Shown: one piece after another, positions 1-13,600 of the stretch
How the letters are laid out: every line of letters begins with the position of its first letter
Position numbering within the stretch: position 1 is the first letter of the stretch
Assembly: GCA_037074765.1 (NCBI GenBank)
Contig: JBAMDO010000043.1
Span: 107,501 to 171,500 of the forward strand
Length of the DNA stretch: 64,000 bases
Direction: 5' to 3'
From: Mansonella perstans
Taxonomy: Eukaryota > Nematoda > Chromadorea > Rhabditida > Onchocercidae
Made by a program: the position numbers and the translations under genes
Notes under the pieces: model-generated
What the model saw: the letters and a program-made list of their open reading frames with translations, nothing else
The model's database searches: none
What the model was told of the DNA's origin: nothing

Positions 1-1830
1 AAAAATTATTCCTTCAAATATATTATTTTAGATGCTTAGAGTCATTAAGAATGAGATAACAAACAAATGGATGAAAAGGCTATCATTTGTCTCTTTTATC
101 TCTTACTAACTTTTTTTCAATTTAAATAATGAACTTTGTTCTTACCCTCATTTTATTAGATTTGCTCTAATGTATAAGAGCATACAAAAAAAAAAAAACA
201 AAAAAAGAAATGAATGAAAAGTAGCACAAGAGTTGCACTAATATTTGAATCATATCAAGTATTTAGAAAATCCTTCTGATAATAGAACTCTGATAATAGT
301 TCATCAATTACATTTAGTTTTACCCTTTGTTCTATAAAATTATACACTTCAAGTAATATCAGAAAAACATTTAACTTCAAATCACTTGTGATACAGTTTA
401 CCTTTACAATTTCATTACAATTCCTTTAATTGTTACAACCAGCAAAGAAGTGATTGCAAGATTTCATATCTAACTTAATCAATCACTAATTAACATTGAA
501 AATGCATAAGTGAGAAAAAATGAAGCGAGAAGTCATCTAGGCATTATAATAATTATAGTTGAAGTTTTGCGCAAAAAAAAAAAAGAACCTAATGCAGTAA
601 TTTATCAGCAAAAAATTCTTAAACCTATGTGAAACAGTGCAAATAGTTGAAGTAAATCCAACACCTGCCTGTTGCTATTTAAATTAGCTTAATACATTAA
701 TAGCAACATTTGAAATACATGGTCCTCTTTGGAACCGCAAGCTATTTTTAAGCCTATGGAACAGGAAGAGTAAACAATGATAAGGTCTAATTGTTTAATT
801 ATTTCACTTCTACATAATAATAGCCAATACTTTTTGGAAACTTTACCACTATAAATCATTATTATTTAATCATTGTTTAAATATGCAAAGATATATAGCT
901 TTAAATGAATTACGATATACTTATAATCAACCATCTGGTAACACTTATTTAACAAATACGAAAATGCCAGCGATTGAGCATTTTCAAATTATGGTGTATA
1001 GAATTTCAAAAAAATTTGAAAGAAATAAAAAAAAAATTTTCTATTGGTCTATTAACTTCGACATTTGAATCATCGATAAATCACTGATTATAGTGCATGA
1101 AATGTTGTTTCTCATAGATTCTATTGGGTCATATAGGCTTAGCGTAGCTTTACAATAATAGTATCTCATATTTCATGGATCAAAACAATCCTGATACGGA
1201 TAGATTAGTTTAATCTCCGTAAACAAGTAATAAACAGTGTGATTAACGGAAGAGAAAAATATTTAGAGGAGTAATATAACATCAATACATGTTTGTAACA
1301 GAGAAATCCTACAAATAATAATTGTCCTTACAATATCCTTCCGCTTTAAATTCTATCAAATATTTTGGTGCCATGCATACAAACTATAATCCATATAATC
1401 CAACAATATCTAAAATCTCTTTCACCAAATATATTTCATTTCAAAAATTAGTTAACTAAAAAAAACTAAAGATTATATTAGAAGAGAAAAGGTAAAAAAT
1501 TATGCGAGAAATTTTTCAATTCTATCAATAATGCTTATTAAATTTATGCATGTTAAAATCCTAACAAAATGCGTCAAACTTTTAAATGTTTAATGTGTAA
1601 AAAAAGAGTAAAAATGAGAATGGAATGAATGAGAAAAGCCTATATTATAATAATATAAGATAAAAGAAAATCAAAAATTGTAAAAAAAAAAAAAAAAAAT
1701 ATAAAAATCTTTTTATTAACAATAAAAAAAAAGGAAAAAAAAAAGAAAAGATGAAAAGTTTTGAAAATATAAATTTAAGCGAATATTTTGTAGTAGGCAA
1801 TTTTGAATGGCTCAAACTAGAATAATTTTT

Positions 1831-1837
<7 letters not shown>

Positions 1838-1864
<27 letters not shown>
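1838..1864. repeat. Poly-T tract
   Basis: An almost uninterrupted run of T about 27 bases long, close to the CA-rich microsatellite. On the minus strand it reads as poly-lysine and inflates false ORFs. Confidence 0.95.
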
Positions 1865-1869
<5 letters not shown>

Positions 1870-2031
1870 TACATAAATATTTATATACATATATATAATA
1901 GACACATATATACAGACGTCTACAACAAAATAGATAGACTTGATATTTATACTCATACATAAATGAAAATGTAAAAGGGTGGTGCACTGAGAATACACAC
2001 AGACTGGAAATAGGCACAAAGAATGGAAACG

Positions 2032-2120
2032 CACACATACACACACATACACACACATACACACACATACACACACATACACATACACACACATACACAT
2101 ACACACACACACATACACAC
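2032..2120. repeat. CA/TA-rich microsatellite
   Basis: Alternating CACA blocks interrupted by TA in a loose higher-order pattern (cacaca-ta). Typical variable simple repeat; the cysteine/valine-rich minus-strand ORFs across it are artefacts. Confidence 0.95.
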
Positions 2121-2702
2121 AATTTGAAAAATGTCGATGGAAGAAGAAGAAGAAGGTTAAACGATGATACTCGTCGTCCGTGTCCGTCCATCCGTCCAAA
2201 TTATGAGCAGCACATTGCTGAATTTGTGCTGCACTTTTGCATCACAACAATTGTGTGCTGCTTCATGCTTCCTGCATTTGTTTGTTGTTTAATGGAGTGC
2301 TTGTTTTGCTATACGTAAAAGTGATAAAAAAAAAAAACAAACTGTTATGATTGGCTGTTGTTGGTGTGTTCCTTGTTGTTCTTTTTTCATCTCTGCACTA
2401 AATTGGTACATGTGATACATTGTAAATTGTTAGCTCTTACATTTTTCTACTTTTCTATATTTTTTTCAATGAATTATTTAAATAGTGAATTTGAAAAATT
2501 TATTTTTCAAATATTTTAAAAAAGAAACATTTTACACTTTTGCATGTAACAATGATTTTTATCTAATCATTACAATTGCATTGAATAATTTTTTACATTT
2601 ATGCTTTACTGTTTCACATCCAATCACATCATATAATCAAATTTTAGATTTTCAAATTTAACTTTGAGCAAATGTAAATGATTAGTAATAGCTCTACAAA
2701 GA

Positions 2703-2721
2703 TTACTACTACTACTACTAA
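2703..2721. repeat. (CTA)n trinucleotide repeat
   Basis: About six consecutive ACT/CTA units in non-coding sequence. Confidence 0.85.
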
Positions 2722-4867
2722 CCACTTATCATCATCAATTATTTGCTTACCTTACATATAATTTTACGAATTTCAAAAATATTTTGAAATTTAAAAATAG
2801 TGTGACTGTAAATGCAAGTAAAAGTATGGCATTATGTTGTGTGAAAATTTTTGAAGAGTTTTTTTTTAGAAATTCTCGAGAATTTAAAAAGTTCAATCTG
2901 TCCTATCGAATGGTTTTGATTTGGTAGTTAGGAGCTTTTGTTTCGTAGGGAAAAATAAAAGCTACAAGGGATATTACTGGCTATGGATGACCTGAAAGCA
3001 AAAAACTTCGAAGAAATGTACTGTACTTTATTTAAGAGATTCTTTAATTCTCAAAAACTCATCAATTTATGAAATGAAACAACTAACCACTGATAAGGGA
3101 AGTAGTTAAATAAAATTTAGAAGCGCACTGTAAAATCATAATTTCCCTTCATTTAGACATCGTAAAATTTCAACTCTTTCCAATTTAAGAAAAAATTTTT
3201 AATGAAAATTTATGAAAATATAATCTGTAGGAAAAAATTACTTTCCGCCATTAAGAATTCCAAAAAAAAAAAAAAAAGAAACAAATAAATGTGCAACACT
3301 AACAGCGATTAAGCAGCAACAAAATCCACAAGTTCCAAGCTGTTCCAAGTAATCAAGCAGACATTAATGTATAATAAAGAGGGCTCTCCAGTACAAATCA
3401 GTGATAATTTGGCTCACTGCAAACTTTTATCAAAAATAACCCACCCGTTATTAGATCGAAAATATATCACCATGTACAGCAGCTAACTTTCTTCTGAATT
3501 TCATTTTCTTACAGCCTGACGACCATTTTCTCTAGTTTTTTGCACATCGCAATTTTCAAAAGTTGTAAAAAAGAATTCACGATGTCACCAAGTTTGTAGT
3601 TTTGCGGAACTATAGAAAATAAAAAACTTACAAGAGCACAGAGCAGAATCATATAACAACCTTTTATGATTGTCATTTATGAAAATAATTGATTACTGCT
3701 ACACCATTTATTACACTTACATATATATATATACTTGATCCCAGAAAGGGAAAGGACATACCTCAAATAACAGGTTTGTTGACAAAGATAGCTTTGTTAC
3801 CATATAAATACAAGAAAGTGATAGGGTTTTCAAAGCAGTAGTGAATTACTAGCTAAAAGTGAGAGGAAGACACGATGAAGAAGACTGGAAAATAGTTGTT
3901 CTACACTAGCTTCTGCCTGTGGAAAATGACCGAATGATCACTATGTATTATTTCAATCCGGTTAATAGTGCATAATAATAAAACAGAAGTTTTACTGAGC
4001 GCGTGCACCATTATTTTAACTTGAAAAAAATCACCGGTTGATCATGAAACTAAAGATAACGAACTGAGAAGAAGTAATACTTTCATGCATGCCACTTTTG
4101 TTGAAAAAAATTATAATTTAGCACGAATTTATTCTATCCCATTTAGCTGTAACAAAGAAATGTTCATTCTTAAGCCGAAATTTAAGCCTAAAAACTAATA
4201 TGATCTTAACTGATGTATATTGTATGAGCAAATTTTAAGCTTAATTTCCAAGATGATCAATCATTGGAGTCAAATAGCAACTTACGTTTGAATCACCGAA
4301 AAAATCACAAATGTTCTTTAGTTCAATGAAAAATATTTCCATAATGAAAGTGCTCGTTCTCGATTCCTTTAAAAAGCATCCTGAAAGAACCATTTGATTT
4401 AATTTGCGTTGTAATGTGCTCCCGGTGAATCATCCAGTTTGTTTGGTTTATGTTAATAAATGTACTGCGAAATCTTTTCAGCTTGCTTGAAGCTTCTGGG
4501 ATACTTTTTTGTCTTCATGTTAATATTATTCAAATTTCTTTGCTTGCTATCGTTGCTTATTCAAAAAAAAAAGATCGTTCTTCTTAAAATAATCTTAAAT
4601 TCTGTAGTTTCATGAACAATATACATCTTGCAACAAGATCTTTTGCTGAGAATTTAGCTAAAATCTTAAAATAGCATGGTGCTACATTGTTCTCTTAAAC
4701 ATGGCTTATCAACTATCCAGCCTCTTCTTGTTTGGCGACTCAACAGATGACATTGAATCCAACATACGATTGCATTCTCAATCTAGCAAATTTAATTAAA
4801 AAAACGTTGTGAAATTCTTACCTCGGCTGCATTTAAATGTTGATTTTTGTAATAATCAGAATTCCCG

Positions 4868-5116
4868 ATGATCGATGCTGCAGCTTGTACAGCTACGCGT
4901 TCTTCTCGTCACTTCTCAATAAAAACACACGAACGTTTCGCTTGTATAAGAGAAACACGGAAGCAGCTGTTGTCCGCAGAAATTCCAAACTCCGTAGTTC
5001 AAAATGTCCTGATCAATTTAAAAAACTATTTCTGTCCCGAGGTTTGTTTCGATATTTTCAACATCGGAATATCAGAATATGCCATTTCATTGAGAAAGTC
5101 ACTATTTGTTAAATAA
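4868..5116 (+). CDS. Weak candidate ORF, unknown protein
   Basis: An 82-codon ATG-to-TAA frame in a patch with slightly higher GC than its surroundings. The protein starts MIDAAACTATRSSRHF and ends ISLRKSLFVK; its second half (around IPNSVVQNVL and FDIFNIGISEYA) has the look of a folded soluble segment. I recognise no domain, signal peptide or membrane span. A second overlapping frame (4837-5112) is also open, so this may be chance. No convincing splice partners were found nearby. It could be a terminal exon of an unseen gene or not a gene at all. Confidence 0.2.
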   Translation: MIDAAACTATRSSRHFSIKTHERFACIRETRKQLLSAEIPNSVVQNVLINLKNYFCPEVCFDIFNIGISEYAISLRKSLFVK

Positions 5117-5119
5117 TTT

Positions 5120-8100
5120 ATCTTGCGAAAAATATCGATTAGTGATTATGTTAAAATCAAAACAATTTCTGTACAGCGAATAGGCTTAATAATTTCGCTG
5201 GTTTTCATTACATTGACTATGCCTTCATTATGAGTATTTCATCTGAAAATGCCTCGAAACAATATGCTCCATAGTGTATTCTAACTTTTTGCAAAAAGAT
5301 ATCTGATTTCACAAGTATCTTTTTTTTTTTATTTCAAATTTTATATTTCACTCAACAATATCAGTTACGATGTTATATTTCATTTTACATTCTTCACGTC
5401 TTCGAAGTGTTTTTTATTCGATTTCAAGGATCCACAAGGAGCATCAGAAGTGCATGTCATAGAAATGAATCGATTAACATAAACAGACACGTATGGAAAG
5501 GAATGCGACACACTAAAGTTGTTCAGTACTTAACTGGTTTTTACCGTTAACCAGTTTGCTCAATTTATTTAACTGGTTTTTTTTTCGCAATTTCACGAAG
5601 ATCTTGCTTGGATAAAATCGGATCATCAAGTCATTCGATCCTCCTTCTCTTTCAGTTGCAGTATTTTACGCCCACTTTGATTTCAATCAATTTGATCATC
5701 AAAATCTCCTATGGATCACCGATCCATTTTTCTTATTTTTTTGTATCGTTGTTTTTTCTGTCTTTTTGTCCTATTTGCTTTTTATCCAAAAACGTTATTT
5801 AGCATTCGATGTGTTTCTCTTCACTCTTCCAGTTTCGGGCTTCGACATCTATGCCTATTAATCTTTTTTTACAGTTCCTTATATGTATGTCGCGTTCAGG
5901 CATTCTCCATAAAACTCTTCTACATTAAATTCTTTCATGCTACGGAAAAATGGACGTTGGAAGAAAGTGTCAAATGAGTTTTAAGTAACTGTTTTCCTAT
6001 TACGGTAGTGATTTGGGATTACAAAGACCCAAATGAGGAAAACTTTAATGGATTGTCCTTATCTTAGTTTGAAGACTACTGTTATTTATTACTATCTATA
6101 TCAAAAATTCTTCTCTTTTACACTTTGAACCGTATTCACATATAAGTTCGGTTACTTGCAACTTTCTTATGGAGCGATGTAAATATTAATTAGGTTAACG
6201 AAATTAATCACTGCATGATCAAATTTCATTTAAAAAGTACATCGATGAAATAATATAGGAGAAAAAAGCGGACGTAAGAATAAGAGTTATTTTCTTGAAG
6301 ACATTGGACGACACTTATAAAACTAATAAATAACCTGAGTAAGAAGGATTTTAAAATCTTTTTGTTTATTTTAAAATCGAGAGATATTTCCGATGTTTTT
6401 TTTAATAGTGCTGATTCTATCTGTCTGTAAGCCAGATAAATTAATCAAATAAGCATGCAATTTTATAACCATTTCTTTTATGTTGATAAGAGTTGACAAG
6501 ACGCGCTCTTTTATTTGATAAGTCTGATTTCTAAAATTTCGGTTTTAGTAGCTACTTCTACTTTCATCTTTGTTCACATTTCAATAAATATTTGAATTTT
6601 GCATTAGTAGGAATGCAGTTTCTGCTAAATCTATCGTAAATTGTTTGCGACATAACATCCAGTTAAGTCTCTGGAAATCTTTAACATTTCAAATAAAAAA
6701 GCGCAAAAACTAATCAGTGTACGGATTTTACTAAAACTATTGGTAAATCTTATTTTCTGGTTTTTGGTTAATAGAAGTCACATTTAACTTATTTGTGCAT
6801 AGACGGTAGTGGGTTTTTTATGTGATTAGAAATGATCAGGCATGTCAATCTAGATGAACTAAAGTTGTTACCCACCAATGATATGACACTTGAAATGATC
6901 TGAAGTGATTTTGCATAGTGCAATGAATATTGGCAAAACAAATGTTTCAGCTATAACTGAACAATTGAACAAATAAGAAATAATAAAAAATCATAGTTTT
7001 CCACCAACTGGGGTTCTCGTGGTTATTCATTTAAAATTCTTTTTATTTGGAATCTGGTTTAGTAACGGTAAGGAGTAGCAGAGATAGACCAACAGTGTAG
7101 TCTTGCGGAACAGGTTTCTATTTAATATTTTATGCGGTGTGCGAAATTCATCAAATACTTCCATACCATTAAGACGTCTTTCTGCCTCATATTTTTTTTA
7201 GTCCCAGATTTTTTGTCAAATACTCGCGCTCTTATATGATATTTCATTTCACTTCATTATATTACTATCTGCCAAAAATACATTTTTGACTGCTTTAAGT
7301 TATGCTGTTAGAATAACAACAGTTTCGCTGATTACTTTTTTCGTCCCTCAATTATTTTATACGACTCATGTTACTGTTCATACCTCTTAAAGATGATTTT
7401 AATACGAACTGAGCAATTTATCAATTTCTTGTTAATCTCTAACTTCATTTTCTCCTATGATGAAACGTAAAATAGCCCAAAATGTTAAACGTCACCATAT
7501 GATTAGGTTCTTCCTTTTTCAGTTTTAAGATACCAAACCAAAATAAGTTAAGTGAATGCTTTACTTATCGTTAACATTGTAGAAACGAAATGTTAATTTT
7601 ATATTCTGAGCTTTAAGAGACGAAAAATTGAGAGTTTGATCAATATGATATTAATCAAAATGCTTCTACTTTGGAATTTTTGCAAAATACCTGTCCACTC
7701 TTCCGATACTAATACGTTTAAAGAATTATTTACGAATAAATGATGCAGAAAACAAGAAAGAGCGGAAAAAGTGGGAAAATACATGAAAAATTGTGAACAG
7801 TTTGTTGCTGAAACTAACGTCATTTAGACATGTGGATTACAGAAGAGGGTTAGTTTCTATTATAGTTTCCTTTGATTTTTCGAAAAATTTAACTCCCCAT
7901 CTACTATTTTCAATCTATCCTACCTTTCTCTCCATCGACTATTTTAATCATCTTTTTGATCATCCTTAAATTTCTCATTTTAACCTTGAAACAGAAAGTT
8001 GTATTTTCTACTTCTTTTGCTCATTACATTACTTGTACAAGAACCTTTCATCTCTCAGTCTCAAGTAAATTGAAATGAACTAAAATAATGACAGAAGGCA

Positions 8101-8700
8101 GTGTCTTCCTACACTAACATCTGGCGGTACAAACTTCAAAATGACAGATAATGCTAGGGTGGTATTACTTAGCTTTTTCTCTATTCCCAAAAGTTTTTGG
8201 CAGTATGGAAGAGTTTAGATAAAAACAAAAATACAAAGAGTTGTAAACCTATGCACAACTTCTGCGATTAAGGTTTGTTAGGGGCCAGAACAGCAATGAA
8301 AACGATAGACATATAAATACATGTTAGAAAAGGCTGATGAATCATATAATTTTGTAGATCACGAAATTATCACAGCAAGGAATATTCTTTTTATCAATAA
8401 AGGGATATATTATGTAATAATTCCACATTAAAGTATTTTTTGTTCTTTTATAAGATACGGTGCGATCTTGAAACAAATTCTCCTGCCCTTAGAGGACTAA
8501 TTTATACATATATAAATATACAACATCTACATTTCCAGTTTGAAGATCTGAAGGAAATCGCTCTTTAATCTCAAACACATAGATGAAAGCTATTTCAATA
8601 TTATAACCAGATTGTGGTAACTACAAGAAAATATTATTAGTACTTCTAAATCAGTGAAGGTTATTAGCTTGTCTTTTTTCGTATCAGTTGTTTTTCATGA
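5120..8700. other. Non-coding region
   Basis: I see no supported gene or structured repeat in this AT-rich stretch. The short ORFs around 5.6-6.0 kb and 7.6-7.8 kb are hydrophobic or low-complexity, without family resemblance. Confidence 0.5.
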
Positions 8701-8729
8701 CAATGGTTGACAATAACTTTTTTTAAACT

Positions 8730-9453
8730 GATAACCGCTGGGTCAAGCGTCGTGCTCTCTTTAAAGATATTCAACAGTAATCTGATGGTCGTCTGCAACG
8801 ATGTGAATTTGCATCTCTATCAATCGCTTATCGTTAAACGTAGTTGGAAATTGACTAGTATTCATTTATCGGTTCGAATTAACGTGATCATTAGTTTTTT
8901 CAGGGCCGCAGTTCTGGACATGCTATTAGTCTTACTGCTTACTATGATAAGAGATTTTCAGGCCTTTTTATTTCTTACAACAAGTTCTTGCAGAACTCTG
9001 TTGGCAGTACTTTACTTTTTGCTGAGCAATAAATGATAGGGTTCTTGCCGTTCTTGTCAAAGTTGTTTCTTCCGTATTAACTTGGGGTATGTAATGAATA
9101 GTGTAACAGCCTACAATGTACACATTAATTCTCATGCAAAAGTTACAACAAATCTTTCAACAGAATGATATCAAAGGCTTTTACTTAATCGATCGAAAAT
9201 ACAGTGCGGAAGATTTTCTTAATAGTAAGCAATCAATTAAATTAATCCGAGATGTACACTTTTTCGCCGATCATTTTGTATAAGCAAGAGCGCTAGCACG
9301 GTTTTTGAACAAAAGTGGTCAGAGCAGTCATTTTTCTTGCGAATTTTTTGAACCTAGCTCTCCCTCAGACTGATGTCTGTATCACCTTCGTCCAATTATT
9401 GAACGTCAATAGCCCTATCAATCTCAAGATAAAATTATAAAAGAAGTAAAGGA
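8730..9453 (+). pseudogene. Decayed coding stretch, unidentified
   Basis: Several consecutive plus-strand patches have strong coding character (purine-any-pyrimidine codons, mixed amino acids) but are broken by stops and frame changes. From 8730 one frame reads DNRWVKRRALFKDIQQ then a stop. The same frame resumes from about 8904 as GRSSGHAISLTAYYDKRF and continues to a stop near 9034. From the ATG at 9133 another frame reads MQKLQQIFQQNDIKGFYLID, and stays readable to about 9453 with only a few in-frame stops. I do not recognise the protein. It may be a degraded host gene or a degraded bacterial insert like the transposase relic at 42.6 kb; the second is only inference. Confidence 0.35.
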
Positions 9454-9459
9454 ACAAAA

Positions 9460-10640
9460 TTGAGGAACTATTTTATCAATCTTAGTGCAGTGATGGGATG
9501 TTTCCTGTAATGCCGTCTTAATGTTTTAATGTTTAAAAACAATTCCATAAATTTAGTGTACTTTTACTTCCGCTGCTATAAAATAACTGCATTCGAATAC
9601 TGCTGTCGTTAACAATTTTTGTTAGAAAATCTTAAGGTCTTAAATTTTTGTACTTTTTTTAAATCAGAATCTTTGGTTTTTTTCTTTACTTGTGTCAGAC
9701 CATGACAACTTTACACCAGGCAACTCAAACTTTTGTTTACACTGTCTATGTTCAGAGGTATCCGTTTTTTATCTCAGTGGTTCCTGCGCTGTAGCACTAA
9801 GTTACACCTAATATTTTTGTGAAAGCCTTTCAATCAGTAATATCATGCTTTTAAAAGTATTCTTTATGATAATTACATAATAATGGATGTTCTTTAAAGA
9901 AAGGGATTTATTGGAAAGCGAAGATCCTGTCATCAATTCATGCTATCCTTTACTGATCGTTTCTTAAACTACTACCAAGTTATTGTTTCAAATATCTTAG
10001 TTCTACTAACAGACATCTAAGTTACTAAAGGCACATAAGCTTTTGTTCACAGTCAACCTAGTTAATTGCTGACTATCTTACACCTGCAATGCGTTCCCTG
10101 TCGCTTTTTCGGTTAATCTCGTATCTATTACGTGGTGAGATAAGTTTCAATCAAGTATCACTAATACGAGAGATTCAGTTAGAATTTATCATAGTGTTGA
10201 ATCGATAAGGTATGAATATTATTCAGAATTGAGATAGTAGTGGAATACTTATCAAACATGACGAGTTATGTTTAACACTCGTAATCAGCTCGAAAGCATT
10301 ATTAAATATCAGTCTAACAATTTGGCATATGTCAAGCGAAGTTTAAAATGCTTCCTTGAAAAAAATTGAGGAAACGACAGTAGTTCAAGTAAAGTGATTG
10401 TTACCAGCACTTTATTTGAATGGCGAACACTATTTAATTTTTCCTGAATATTTCAAATGCATGAGCACATTAATAATTTGATATTATCAGGTCATAGTGG
10501 CCATTGTTCAGCCACAAAAATATCTTGTGATCAAACAAATTATTAATCTAACTGCTTCTGGGTATCATGCTGGGTGTCATGCGAAGAGCAATTAAAACAG
10601 AATGAGAAACTGCCCGAAATTTCTACGTACAATATTTTTT
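9460..10640. other. Non-coding region upstream of the DB-module gene
   Basis: No supported coding sequence. Presumably holds the promoter and outron of the downstream gene, but no specific promoter motif could be identified. Confidence 0.4.
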
Positions 10641-10643
10641 CAG
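10641..10643 (+). promoter_or_regulatory. Possible spliced-leader acceptor of the DB-module gene
   Basis: The sequence ATATTTTTTCAG ends at 10643, six bases before the chosen ATG at 10650. A strong nematode 3' splice site immediately in front of a start codon, with no upstream coding exon in frame, is the usual arrangement for SL trans-splicing. Confidence 0.5.
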
Positions 10644-10649
10644 CATAGT

Positions 10650-13600
10650 ATGTTCAAAAAAACTTTTCTTGCCTTTGCACTAACAATGACAATGGTGATT
10701 GCGGATTCAAAGCAATATGAAATTAAAGAATTCGAAAACCCTATTGTAAGTTTTCTAATTATTTCAAATATCACTTCTGTAAAAACTATCATAATGTTTT
10801 TTTTTTCAAAGATCATGAACGCTGTCCAAAATTCCCAGATCTCATTAAAACGAAACTGTAATCTCTGCATGCTCGGGATAATGTGTTAAATTGCCATTCC
10901 TCGTTCCTTGCGGTAAATAATTTGAACTACAAACTTTTCTCTCAAAATCATCCTTTTTTTCGCGACATCAGCATGTATGGATTGCCACAGTAAAATCCAA
11001 GCTTGAACCAAGAGTCCAAGCGTGTTTGTCATTACATCGTTTTTTAAAAAATCGAAATGAATTTTCAGTTCTTCCATAACAACTGTGAAGTAAGAGGCTC
11101 AAACATGCACTGCGAGGAATGTTCCCTTTTCAATAGCTTTTTGTGCCAATTCAAACAATTTCGTCGTACAACATGATAGCACTTTAGATCTGAACATTTT
11201 TGAGCTAACTTCATGGATTTCAAAAAAAAAAGATCTATTCCAGTAGTACTTATGCTAGCTAACTGGAAATCCCTTCAACTTTTGGTAAAGTCGCTTTTTT
11301 TCTGAAATTTGGTAAATTTAAATGAATTTATAATTTATAACTTATATCTTCGATTTGCCTTTGAATTATATGAATTTATATCTACCGTCGAATTTATTTC
11401 GAATTTCGGATTTAGACGAATTTATACCTTCGAAGTTGATACATTAATTTAAACCAAGCTCCCGCTCTTTTGCTATCAAATCCCGAAGCATTTCAACTAT
11501 TTCCACCAAACTAACAGTAGTGCTATATCTTCATTATATCACTGCTAATACTGTGAAGAAATTAGAGCGTTACTGAAAGTTCTTCATTACCCTTCTATAC
11601 AGTGGTAAATTTTCGAGTTCCGGTACTTCCTAGTACCTATACAAGTCCTTCTCGATTCAAAGTAGAAATCCTTAGTTTATCATTCTTAGTGGTAAGTTGC
11701 TAGCATACAGGTAAGCATAGCATACAGTTTCAAGCCAGCCGTTTTGTTTTTGTTCGAGAGTGCATTTATCTTTTAAATATGCTTATTAGATATAGAATCT
11801 TCAGTAAAATCAATACTGCGAAACTTGGTGTATGTATGAACAGTGCTAACATTAAACGGCTTACTTGAAACCCGTGAAGTTGCAGATGCATCACAGCCTT
11901 GTATTTCTTTGCTACAGTAAGAGTATAAATTCTGGAAGTTTCTTTGCTACAGTAAGAGTATAGATTCTGGAAGTAAACAAAGGAGAGAAGTTATAAAATT
12001 AGAGTTGAACAGTTCCGTATTTGTAACTATTATTAATCGTGAACAGTAAAAAATGCGTCTGTACGAAGTCTTATTTACTGAAAATAAGTTGAAGCTACTG
12101 TCACGATCAGTTCAGTTTCATTTCTTTATTCTTTAATTTATTAGTTGTTTCGAGTTTTCTCTTTACTTGACTTGTGTCGTGAAACTATGTTATCTTGTTT
12201 AGAGGAGATTGTCGATGAAATCTTTTATTACCTAACATGGGAGCACGCTGTTTGATAAAGTTTGTTGATGAGGGTTATAATATTATTAGCGAATGTAGAG
12301 AATACGAATGCAGTTATAGATGAGTTTCTTATTGATAAAAAGGTAAAAAATTGTTGAGTTTAGAAAATTTCGGAAATTGTTAAGTTGAAGATTAAACAGG
12401 AGCACGGGAGCGGAAGATTAACGGACTGGTGCAAAACTGAGGGAAAATTAATTGAAATTGCTTGTAAGATCTTTATTCCAGCAATTAAATCAAAGCTTAG
12501 GATTTTTGTAATACAATAGTTCAACATCTGTCTTTAAGAATTTTACGTAAAAGATTAATTTTTTAGACAAGAAGAATTCACAAGTGAACGACGCTCTCAA
12601 TATCAAACAAAAAATACTTTCACACGATTTAAAGATTAGATAACTGACCCATTACTTTAGATATGGGAAAATGTTTGTTTTATTTTTGTGCGATGTGATG
12701 AATCTTTTCTCCAGGAGATATTCTGAACAACAGTTCGCTGAAATATAATGCAATTATTTTGATTGCTTTAACAAGTTACAAAATTTTTCGGTTTTTCGAA
12801 GACTTATCCTCTGGTTGCTCATTTGTTTCATTTGCTTTTAACCATTTGCTCATTCAATTTTTTGTTCTCTTTCTTGCTTCCAATTCCTCTTGCAACTAAT
12901 TAATTCATACATTCATCTTTAGCTTTTAGCATTGTTTTTATGAGCTTTTTTTCGAGTTTTTTCACTTCAGTATTATATAAACTTTTAGAAAATTTGATTT
13001 TGGGGCTTATAAACCACTAAATTGACACATTCCCATTCCTTCTCTTTCATTCTAAGATTTTACATATTGCTCCTAATAATTTAATTTTTTCACAGTATCA
13101 CACGGATTGATGTGATGTATCGTAAGATATTAAGCGTTGTATTTGGGAATATCCGTAAATAATTCTTCTGGTCAACTCCGCTTAACAAGCATAATAAATA
13201 AACCGTTATCACTTTGACTATGTGAAATTATTTCATACTGCGTTTCAATCAATGGCTTCAGTATACCTACCACTTCCGCTAGCGCTATCTATTCTAGTGT
13301 TCGTTCATTGGCAACCAAACCGTTATTATTTGAATCTTCAAGTTGATATGAAGAAAACTGCTTGTCGCTTGAGTCAGCACTATATTTCTCCAAAAATAAA
13401 TGCATGATTTCTAAAATTTTGATCTTTGCATTTATTACGCGTTTATTTATAATAAATTGAAATCAGTACCTGAAATGAAACGTGCATTCAGCTTTCGTCA
13501 TAAATAACACAAACAGCCTGTCTCATTTTCCGTTTCATTTTGTATGACTCAAATATTTTTAGATTTAGCTTATCTAGAAATCGTTGGAATGGTTAAATCA

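Larger units (their letters stand above)
1..4860. other. Non-coding AT-rich region
   Basis: No reading frame here looks like a gene. The stretch holds many A/T homopolymers, a (CA/TA) microsatellite, a short (CTA) array and a small inverted repeat (2207-2214 with 2225-2232, GCAGCACA/TGTGCTGC). The open frames around 1.8-2.3 kb are made of simple repeat and are not genes. Confidence 0.6.

Noticed and set aside
1817..2199. Two overlapping minus-strand ORFs of 122-124 codons
   Set aside because: They are translations of the CA/TA microsatellite and the poly-T tract (C/V/Y repeats and poly-lysine).
12187..12255. F-box start in the DB-gene intron
   Set aside because: Only about 20 residues resemble an F-box helix and the frame then closes; too little to name.
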